Source of the DNA: Streptomyces sp. NBC_01460
GTDB taxonomy: Bacteria > Actinomycetota > Actinomycetes > Streptomycetales > Streptomycetaceae
Assembly: GCF_036227405.1 (NCBI RefSeq)
Contig: NZ_CP109473.1
Location: 2,666,001-2,730,000, forward strand
Direction: 5' to 3'
DNA length: 64,000 bases
Positions 9,021 through 16,400 of the stretch are shown piece after piece; the stretch's first letter is position 1, and each line of letters opens with the position of its first letter. The notes under the pieces are model-generated. The model was not told the DNA's origin and ran no database searches. It saw only the letters and a program-made list of their open reading frames with translations. Both the position numbers and the translations under genes were made by a program.

Positions 9021-9280
9021 AGGTGCTGTTCGTCGACGACGGCTGGAACGATTACCTTTGGTGGCAGGGGAACGACCGCAAAATACTGAAGCGCATCAAC
9101 CAGCTGATCGCCGACATCGACCGGAGCGGCCACGAAGGAATCGGCAAGCCCGAACCGCTGCGGAACGACCTCTCCGGCTACTGGTCGCGGCGCATCAACT
9201 CCGAACACCGACTGGTGTACCGCATCGATGAGAACACCATCATCCACGTGGTGGCGTGCCGCTTCCACTACGAACGGTGA
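9017..9280 (+). CDS. Type II toxin, Txe/YoeB family mRNA interferase
   Basis: The toxin is 87 residues with a GTG start inside the antitoxin stop. YoeB enzymes cut mRNA in the ribosome A site. The residues known to act in E. coli YoeB are all present: Glu46 (KPEPL), Arg65 (EHRLVYR) and the C-terminal His84-Tyr85 (RFHYER), with the family-typical GYWSRRIN at 54-61. Length and motif spacing match an intact, probably active toxin. It forms a two-gene operon with the YefM-like antitoxin. In this decayed zone the module may act as a stabiliser of the surrounding accessory DNA. Confidence 0.93.
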   Translation: MKVLFVDDGWNDYLWWQGNDRKILKRINQLIADIDRSGHEGIGKPEPLRNDLSGYWSRRINSEHRLVYRIDENTIIHVVACRFHYER

Positions 9281-9489
9281 ACCAGACGCATACCCACGGG
9301 CCATGCCTCGGCTCTTGACAGCGCCCGTCAGCCTTCGCAGGACGCAGGCACGGGCTCACGATCCACGTGACCGGGGCGCGACCGTCTGCTCGGGGACGTA
9401 TCGGACGGTGAGCACGGTCGTGATCTCCTAGATGACCTCGCGGGCATACGCTCCTGGGAGCGAGAATCGCCCCTACCCACCGCGGGAGG

Positions 9490-9640
9490 TCAGGAATCCA
9501 GGCGACGCGCGCTCAGCCAGGCGACCATCTCCTGATCGCGGTGGTCGAAGAAGAGCTACGTCCCGGCTTCCGGGGTGGCGATGGCGTCCCTCTGGGCCTC
9601 GGTGAGCTCAAAGTCGAGGGCGCCGATGTTCTCTGGCGCC
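9490..9640 (-). pseudogene. C-terminal fragment of an aldo/keto reductase
   Basis: The minus strand reads ENIGALDFELTEAQRDAI, a stop codon, then LFFDHRDQEMVAWLSARRL before a final stop. The order matches the C-terminal end of aldo/keto reductases of the AKR fold. The internal stop and the lack of about 250 upstream residues show that it is dead. Confidence 0.4.
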
Positions 9641-9692
9641 CAACGAGACGCCCGTCGGCAGGAGGCGTTCGACAACCTCATGTACGAAGACC

Positions 9693-9776
9693 CTCACCGG
9701 TCACACCGGTGAGGTGCACTCAGTGGCGGTCTCGCCTGACGGAACCCGGCTCGCCACTAGCAAGATGGAGCGGTAG
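9693..9776 (+). pseudogene. Orphan WD40 repeat fragment
   Basis: One plus-strand frame reads LTGHTGEVHSVAVSPDGTRL before a stop a few codons later. This is a textbook WD40 repeat opening (GH dipeptide, V-x-S-V-A-x-S-P-D-G). There is only one repeat and no start, so it is a relic of a beta-propeller protein. The rest of 9281-9884 holds only the reductase fragment and the 97-nt repeat. Confidence 0.5.
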
Positions 9777-9781
9777 GTGCG

Positions 9782-9878
9782 GCCGTGGGACCGCCCTTAA
9801 CGCTCCCACGAACACGAGGGCAACAAAAGACCAGGTCAGAGCCGTGTGATACCTGCTTGAAAAGACCGAAGCCTCACG
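9782..9878 (+). repeat. 97-nt diverged direct repeat, copy 1
   Basis: Copy 1 aligns without gaps to 11821-11917, with 22 mismatches by my count (about 77% identity). In both copies one frame keeps the pattern A-L-x-x-P-T-x-x-R-A-T-x-D-Q, so it probably derives from a duplicated coding end. Copy 1 lies directly upstream of the hypothetical gene at 9885. Confidence 0.6.
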
Positions 9879-9884
9879 GCCGCC

Positions 9885-10733
9885 GTGGCGGAGTGGTGGC
9901 GTGATCTCGATCCGGTGACCCGCGGCATCCTGCTGCGAGAGAGCGGCGACGACCTTCGAGAAGCAGGGATCATGGCCCCGCTGTACGAGTGGAGGCCGGC
10001 CGACGCCGGCTCGGGAGCATTCGACACGGAGGATCCCACCGCTCACGATCTCTGGGTCCTGACACAGGCTCAAGCGATCGCCGCAGGTGGCGATGTCACA
10101 GGAGAGGTCGCGGCATCCCGCAACATGCAGCACTATCTCAGCGGCACCGGCGAGCCGCTCGACCTCGACGTCGACGTCGACGTCGACGTCGACGTCGACG
10201 TCGACCGCATCCTGCACGACGATTCCGGGTTCCGGACCGACGTCGGCACGCTTCACATCACCGAGAACCAGGAAGCATGGCGTCAGAAGGCCCTCGATGA
10301 GTTCGAGAAGGCCGGAGGCGACAGGACGGTCGTCGTTCCCGTGGAAAGCCAGGCAATCGGGCGGACCTTCGGGGAGGACGAATGGTTCCACGCGGTCGGG
10401 TCGCACCAGCAGAACGTGTCGGGCATGGTCACCGTCAGTCCGGGCGACGGCGGCAAGCCACAGGTCTCGCTCGACTACCAGGTCAACGTGTGGGACCGGT
10501 ACAACTGGGACTCCGGAAAATCGACGACGTTCCCCGGTGGTGTCACCATTCCCGACGACGACATGGGGCGACTGCACAAAGTGGGCTTCGCCCAGGAATT
10601 CGACATGCGCGGTAGCAGCAGCACCTACACCCAGGATCTGAACAGTGGCTCAGCCCCCGGGGTGACACCGGCGGACTCTGGGCGCGAAGGGTCCCGCGGG
10701 GACGCCTCGCGTGGCGACGAGGAGAACCGGTGA
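9885..10733 (+). CDS. Hypothetical protein with Asp-Val repeat, possibly the distal part of a larger protein
   Basis: The GTG start at 9885 has no good ribosome site, and the protein opens abruptly with AEWWRDLDPVTRGILL. That W-W-x-x-L-x-P pattern is typical of the middle of large WXG100/DUF1023-type secreted proteins of actinomycetes, so an N-terminal part may have been lost. Residues about 95-107 are a pure Asp-Val repeat encoded by six GACGTC units. The C-terminal domain (about 150-245; VNVWDRYNWDSGK, GRLHKVGFAQEFDM) looks well conserved but I cannot name it. The tail is Ser/Gly/Glu-rich. The gene overlaps the next lipoprotein gene by 4 bases (GTGA), so the two are coupled and may form an effector-partner pair. 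Confidence 0.5.
   Translation: MAEWWRDLDPVTRGILLRESGDDLREAGIMAPLYEWRPADAGSGAFDTEDPTAHDLWVLTQAQAIAAGGDVTGEVAASRNMQHYLSGTGEPLDLDVDVDVDVDVDVDRILHDDSGFRTDVGTLHITENQEAWRQKALDEFEKAGGDRTVVVPVESQAIGRTFGEDEWFHAVGSHQQNVSGMVTVSPGDGGKPQVSLDYQVNVWDRYNWDSGKSTTFPGGVTIPDDDMGRLHKVGFAQEFDMRGSSSTYTQDLNSGSAPGVTPADSGREGSRGDASRGDEENR
10167..10205 (+). repeat. GACGTC hexamer repeat, six copies, inside a gene
   Basis: Six perfect GACGTC units plus a final GAC encode Asp-Val pairs. A run this perfect is prone to slippage in whole units, which would lengthen or shorten the protein without a frameshift. Confidence 0.9.
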
Positions 10734-11245
10734 ACAACGGATCTGCCCTGCGGCCACGGCTGCTCGCGGCCCTCGGGGCCGCCCTGCTGCTCACCTCCTG
10801 TTCGAGTGCCGGCGAGGATGATCACCGGACGACGGACGAGCGCGCCTCGCACTGGGGAAAGGACATGGGCGCCCCGGAGGCATCGGCGTTCATGAAGGTG
10901 GCGGTGCCCGAGAGCGCAACAGAGGTAAAGGGCGCCGTGCAGATCAATCCGCAGGAGGACATCTACCTGCTCTCTTTCGTCACCGACGAGAGGACCGCGG
11001 TGCGGGTAGCGGAGGACCTGCGTCCCGAGAAGCCCCTGCGCACCAGAAACCAGGACCTCCCGGCCCCCACCGAACTCTTCGGACACCTCGGCCTCGCCGA
11101 GCCCCAGAGCGAGAAAGGTGTCCGTTGGGCCGGGGTTTGCCCGCCCTGCGTGGGGGACAGCCGCCGGAGCGAGGTCCAGTGGATCGAGATCCACGTCCTC
11201 GAACTGGACCGCGGCACAACCCGGGTGTACATGCAGGCGTTCTGA
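10730..11245 (+). CDS. Lipoprotein, unknown function
   Basis: The 171-residue protein starts at a GTG overlapping the previous stop. A type II signal peptide ends in the lipobox LTSC with Cys24. The mature domain (about 45-170) is alpha/beta in appearance: SHWGKDMGAPEASAFMKVA near the start, IYLLSFVTDE in the middle, and a CPPC pair near residue 139 that could be a disulfide or a metal site. The same two-gene arrangement with the preceding protein suggests that they work together at the cell surface, for example the lipoprotein as partner or immunity factor; that is inference. A GC hairpin 95 bases after the stop may end the transcript. Confidence 0.65.
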   Translation: MNNGSALRPRLLAALGAALLLTSCSSAGEDDHRTTDERASHWGKDMGAPEASAFMKVAVPESATEVKGAVQINPQEDIYLLSFVTDERTAVRVAEDLRPEKPLRTRNQDLPAPTELFGHLGLAEPQSEKGVRWAGVCPPCVGDSRRSEVQWIEIHVLELDRGTTRVYMQAF

Positions 11246-11962
11246 CCGACCGGGAGACGCCTGCGCCGCCTCAGAGCCCGGGACCTGGCGGCCGACTCAC
11301 GTGGGCCCTCCTGGTCTTCGCCGGCGAGGACGAGTAGCCCGTGCTGCTGGGCACGATCACTCCCCAGCAGCACGCGGGCGGTCACGCCAGCGGCTTCGAG
11401 CACATCGACCCGGCGCGTGGGCAGGAGACCGCCCACGAGAACTGGCACCGGCATGAGAACAGCGTCTGCTGCCCGTCCGGCAAGGCCGTCAGCGTCCGGT
11501 GGTGGCGACGACGGCACCCTTGAGGCGGGGACACCACGCGTCACTGCCTGAAACCCACGCCCGGAGGGCACCGCGTCAGCGCATCCACCTCGACGAAGGT
11601 GCGGCGCGCTCCCCGGTGCCGGACCACACGCCCGGGACATTGGGCCTGTCGGCGCCCCGCCGCCTTGCCGGGCAACGCGACCGCCGGTCCGGTCCGTCCC
11701 CGCTCATCCCAGTGCCTGACGCTCTCAGCCACATGCTGACCACAAGCATCCGGTGCTGTTCGGACTTCAGCGTCTGCCGGAGAACGTGCCGCGGGAGACG
11801 CGGTCTCAAATCGACCAGCAGCCATGGGATCGCTCTTGAAGGTCCCACGCACGCCAGGGCCACAAGAGACCAGCTCACAGCCATGCGAGATCTGCCCTGA
11901 AGGACCGAAGCCTCACGTTCGCTGCACCAACGTGCGGCGAACGCTGCAGGCAAAACACCCCG
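11246..11962. other. Gap with a hairpin and a repeat copy, no gene seen
   Basis: An 11-bp stem (GTGCTGCTGGG, 11341-11351, with 11363-11373) may terminate the lipoprotein operon. The 97-nt repeat copy 2 lies at 11821. The remaining frames are Arg/Pro/Thr-rich without motifs. This is degraded accessory DNA. Confidence 0.4.
11821..11917 (+). repeat. 97-nt diverged direct repeat, copy 2
   Basis: This copy aligns gap-free with 9782-9878. The frame PTHARATRDQL is preserved here, followed by a stop. The two copies bracket the hypothetical protein and lipoprotein pair. Confidence 0.6.
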
Positions 11963-12019
11963 GAAAACGCGTTTCCCCAGGTCAGAACGATTCTGCCTGG
12001 GGATGCTGGGTGGGGCGGG
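11963..12019. repeat. Third, weak copy of the tRNA-flank (att-like) sequence
   Basis: CAGGTCAGAACG, then 19 bases, then GGTGGGGCGGG repeats the arrangement seen at 48895-48935 beside the tRNA(CAT) 3' end and, with a shorter spacer, at 20868-20899. The tRNA part is only 11 bp here, so chance is possible. The truncated phosphoesterase begins exactly at its right side. Confidence 0.35.
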
Positions 12020-12020
12020 C

Positions 12021-12574
12021 CGGTCTCGCCCCTCCTGGGCAGCGTCCAGGCGACTCGGGCCCATGTCTACGTCACCGGCAACCACGACTACCACACCGAG
12101 GCCCAGGGCTGGGTCGACCTGATGGACGCACTGGGCTGGGAACCGCTGCGCAACCGCCATCTGCTGCTCGAACGAGGCGGTGACACCCTCGTGGTCGCCG
12201 GGGTCGACGACGTGACCGCCGAGTCCTCGGGTCTGGCGGGCCACCGGGCCCACCTCGCCGGAGCCCTCAGGGGAGCCGATCCCGAGCTCCCCGTACTCCT
12301 CCTCGCCCACCAGCCCGCGTTCGTCGACCGCGCGGCAGCGGAAGGCGTTGACCTCCAGATCTCCGGCCACACCCACGGCGGCCAGATCTGGCCCTTCCAC
12401 TACCCGGTCCGCCTCGACCAGCCGGCCCTGGCCGGCCTCAGCCACCACGGCGCTCGCACACTCCTCCACACCAGCCGCGGGGCCGGCTTCTGGGGTCCGC
12501 CCTTCCGCGTCTTCGCCCTCAGCGAGATCACCCTGCTCGTGCTCCGCTCCCCGCGGCAGCCCGCCTCGTCCTGA
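12021..12574 (+). pseudogene. 5'-truncated calcineurin-like metallophosphoesterase
   Basis: From about 12021 one frame reads GPVSPLLGSVQ, then VYVTGNHDYHTEAQGW, HQPAFVDRA and SGHTHGGQIWPF to a proper stop at 12574. GNHD and GHTHGGQ are the third and fifth metal-binding motifs of this phosphoesterase superfamily (YaeI-like branch). The N-terminal membrane region and the first metal motifs (DxH, GDxxD) are missing, so no active enzyme can form. Homology begins abruptly next to the att-like sequence at 11963-12019. A shorter open frame from the ATG at 12122 could be translated but lacks the metal site. Confidence 0.75.
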
Positions 12575-12843
12575 CGCGCGTCGCAGGAGGTCGGGAAGGC
12601 GGAGCCGGGCGGCGGCGCCAGGTGAGGCGTTGCGGCCGGGGCGCGGCCGTGGGAGACGGCAGCGGCTCGGCGGTGAGGTCCGCGTCGTCTCCCTCGTGGA
12701 AGATAGCGCCCACCCCCTCACCTGCAAATGGTCGGAGGATCTCATGGTGTACGCGGATGTAGGCTCCTCGCACGACTGGAGTGATCGCACCTTGCGATGA
12801 TCGTTAGATGCTGCTCTCACGCGGAGCAGAGAGGAGTGGGGCC

Positions 12844-13413
12844 ATGACAGTGGTGGAAAGCTGGTCTCGCGTGATGAACCTCCTTCAGGAATGCGCCCCG
12901 GCTGATCACGCCGATTTCCCTGGACCGGCTACGGAGCCCATGATTGCGGCCGCCGAGGAACGGATGGGAATCTCACTCCACCCGGATCTGCGGGACTGGC
13001 TGCTTCAGAACAGTCTCGATCTTCCCGAGGAGGACATGGACGACGATGTGCGATGCTACGGTTTCGCCGGGTTCCCTGACGAGGGCAGCTTCTTCTTGGG
13101 AATCCGGGAGATGGAGAAACTCTACGACCATCACTCCCGGCCTGGAGGCATAAACCCTCCGGACCAACCGGACAATCCGTTCTGGCGCAACGAATGGATC
13201 CCGTTTCTGTCCGACCAGGACGCCTGGGCGGGAAAGTTCATCGATGTGCGGGACGGGCGTATCGGCACATGGTTCACAGGAGAAGTCACCACTGTGGGTG
13301 AATTCGATTCCCTGGCCGACTACTTCGACTCCTTGGCGAACATGCTCACCAATATTTCCCAGGGATCACATGCGACGTGCTCGACAGTCGAGGGTCGGCT
13401 TTTCTGGTCATGA
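12844..13413 (+). CDS. SMI1/KNR4 (SUKH) family protein
   Basis: The 189-residue protein starts at the ATG at 12844 behind GAGAGGAGTGGGG. The SUKH core is visible: AAEERMGISLHPDLRDWLLQ (about 38-57), the conserved first helix, then FAGFPDEGSFFLG and the strand pattern PFLSDQDAWAGKFIDV with RDGRIGTW further on. SUKH proteins commonly act as immunity proteins that bind polymorphic toxins, or as general peptide-binding adaptors. Here it is convergent with the 1498-residue secreted protein that has a nuclease-like C-terminus, so an immunity role is possible, but gene orientation does not support a single operon. Family confident, role uncertain. Confidence 0.8.
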   Translation: MTVVESWSRVMNLLQECAPADHADFPGPATEPMIAAAEERMGISLHPDLRDWLLQNSLDLPEEDMDDDVRCYGFAGFPDEGSFFLGIREMEKLYDHHSRPGGINPPDQPDNPFWRNEWIPFLSDQDAWAGKFIDVRDGRIGTWFTGEVTTVGEFDSLADYFDSLANMLTNISQGSHATCSTVEGRLFWS

Positions 13414-13435
13414 GACCATGAGGACACAAAGCAGG

Positions 13436-13465
13436 AATGCCCCCACGGTCACCCGTGGGGGCATT
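13436..13465. terminator. Bidirectional terminator between convergent genes
   Basis: A 13-bp perfect stem (arm AATGCCCCCACGG, 13436-13448) has a 4-base loop and the second arm at 13453-13465, followed by TCTT. It sits between the SUKH gene and the end of the minus-strand 1498-residue protein gene. Confidence 0.75.
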
Positions 13466-13486
13466 CTTACTGCATCCTCATGACGG

Positions 13487-16400
13487 TTACGGCGTGGGTG
13501 CGGTGAATCCGTCGAGGTCGAGCCAGTAGTCGTCGTCCTCCAGCAGGCGCTGTTCGGTGATGAAGCCACCGAAGGGCTGCATCGACTGGGTGTTGACCCA
13601 GTTCGACATCGAGGACCGGCCGCAGGGCTCCTTCCAGGTGGGAGGAGCCGCGTCCGGGCGCAGATGGAGCGTCATGGTGTCGTCGTCATTACGCTTCAGG
13701 TAGGTCTGCACACATTCCTTTCCGCTGTACGAGACAGGGTTGGGACCGTTGACGTTTCCGCCGCTCTGGAAGGAATTGGCGAAAGTGAACTCGTCACAGC
13801 TCCTCTGGTCGGTGATCGGCCTTCCGGCATCCGCGGACCACATGTCACTGAACAGGCCGGTGTTCTTGTACGTCTTCCACTGCCTCTCACAGATGAGCTG
13901 ACGGTTACGGGCCTGCTGCGTCTTGGTGGGCTCGTCGGTGGCCATCTTGTTGGCCAGGTAGGTCAGCGGCTTGCCCCCGTTGTGGTTACCCCAGTCGATG
14001 TTGGTCTTTCGCCACATCATGTCGATGTGGGCGGCGGCACCGGGGAACTTCTTGGAGTTCATCGTGAAGGTCGGGGTGTAACCGGGGAACACACAGCCCG
14101 TTCCAGAACCCACACTGTCGCAGCGGATGTCCAGCTTCGACTTCTCGACCTCGGTCGGGACGGGCATCGGAACGCCGTTACCCGATCCCCCGAAGGTCCA
14201 GTAGGGGGTGATCACGTCCTTCGTGGTGCCGGTGCTCGGTATCCACTTGAACCGGGTGGTGATGGTCCTGATCACCGTGTCACCCTTGGCGAACACCTTG
14301 GACCCTGACCAGTTGACGCTCGTGATGCTGCAGTATCCGCGGCACTTGGCCTGGTAGTCCATGGTGACCGTGTTCAGTGCACCTGTCATCGACTTCAACA
14401 CCATCGTCGTGACCTGGGAGAATTCATTACTCCGGGCGTCGAGATAGATCGTGTTGTAGTAGTCGAAGTACGACCTGCCCGACGGTGCGCCGTCCGTGAA
14501 GAACGTGGTCGTCACCTCGTCGTGCATGCATGCGTTGGTGCGCTTGCGGGTGATCGAAACGGACACGATGGAGCACGACGCGCTGCTCCTGGCCGCCATC
14601 GGGGCCGCCGAGGCTGAACCGGACGAGAGCAGGGCGGCACCGGGATAGAAGTCCTCGTCGATCTCGTCACCGGGCTCGACCAGTTCCGGGTCAGGAGCGG
14701 TCAGGTCGGCCCGCATGTCGCCGGTCATCGACTGGCCGTCGTACGTACCGGGTACGAACGCCATGGCGTCGAAGGCGATGTCGGCCTCGCCGTTGCCGCC
14801 GTTGAAGTTGTCGAGACGTACTTCGGGGATCTGGTCACCGAACTCGTAGGCGCCCAGGTCCACCCACTTGTTGGACTGGTTCGCCGTCTGCGAGACGGCT
14901 ACCTCCTCCTCACCGTCCGGAGTCTGGATCCGGTACACGGCGTTGGACGTCTGCGCACCGTGGTCGGGGATGTGCGCGAAGACCTTGGCCTGGCGGGAGG
15001 TGTTGGTCAGCGGAGCATCCAGCTTCCAGGTGCCGGTGACCTTCAACCGGTTGGCGTTGGCCGGGTAGGACTCCTCCGTGCGGGTGTGCGTGAACCAGAA
15101 GTGGTTGCCGTAGCCCGCGCCGATCTGATGGGTGTCGATCTTCCCCGGATACGTGGTGACGGTGGTCGGGTTGTCCTTGTCGTCATCCGTGAGGTCCATC
15201 TGGGTGTCCCAGGGGACGTAGGTGAACCCGAACGTGCCGTCGGATTTCACCGCCCCGCATCCGCGGTTGGTGTCGACCCCCGCGGGTGTGGTGCCACCAG
15301 GCAGATCGTCGACCACCAGCGCGTTGGAGGGAAGGCTCGTGGTCGAGCAGTTCGGTGGATAGGAATTAGCGTCGGGCTGCTCACCGTAGGACGTGCCGAA
15401 GCGGTGTACGCCGTTGCCGCACTTGGCGAGTTTCTCGCAGTCCTTCCACTGGTCCTTGGTGATCTCCTTGTTCCACCAGCAGTGGAGCCAGTGGGGGTTG
15501 GTGTCGCTGTTGCCCGAGTCGGCCGTGCAGGCCCCCAGTCCCTGGTCGTTGGAGTCGTTGTCGCCGATCTTGGACGGGACACAGGAGTTGGACGCGTCGC
15601 AGAAGAGGTCCACCGGCGGCTTGGCCGCGGAGCGGTCCGCGTTGGTGGTCCACCACGCGGGGCGGTAGCCCGCCTGGAAGTCACCGGGCGCGAACATCGC
15701 GGAGATGGGACGCGCCGCCCAGCCGATCACCTTCTCCTCGTACGGCCAGTCCTGCGGGTGCGCGGCGTGGCTGTAGTCGTCCCCGGCGGGGTTGGTGGCG
15801 CTCTGCAGGAACGGAACCCGGTTGGCCTTCCAGAGCGGGTTGGCCGGGTTGTTGGTCCAGCCGACGCCCCAGTGCCCCTGCGAGTCGGTGGTGTCGTAGA
15901 AACCGGAGTTGTACGCCCACAGGGCGAAGAACCAGTTCTCGATCCACTTGGGGTGGCCGCCGTTGATCTTCATCCCGGCGTTGTAGGTCTGGTTCCACTT
16001 CTCGGACAGGATCCGCACACCGGCGGCGATGTTCGCCGTGTAGTCGAGAGCGACGGCTTCCTGCGCGAGCGTGGACAGAGCGGTCTCACCCGGCTTGGTC
16101 TTGCCGGCAAGACGCATGCCGTCGGTCGCCTGGGTGATGCCGTAACCGCAGTCCGCGTCGGCCCAGTTGATCCGCCAGGGGTCGATCTGCTCGCCGGACG
16201 CCGCGAAGTCGACACCGTAGTAGTTGCCGACCAGGGAGTTGGCGGTGACACCGGGCACGGCGAAGCGGGTCGCCTGCCACATGTTGGATTCCTGCGCGGT
16301 GATACCGAGCATCACCTGTGCGGGGATGTGCCACTTGTCGGTGACGTCGGGGTCCTCGTTGTCGAGGGTGCCGTTGGGGTCACCGGCGAGGACGGTCGAG

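Noticed and set aside
10157..10210. Possible CRISPR-like array at the GACGTC repeat
   Set aside because: The units are 6 bp with no spacers and are read as Asp-Val codons. No cas genes are present anywhere in the window.
12844..13413. SUKH protein as certain immunity partner of the 1498-residue protein
   Set aside because: The genes are convergent with a strong terminator between them, whereas toxin and immunity genes are normally co-directional. I keep it only as a possibility.
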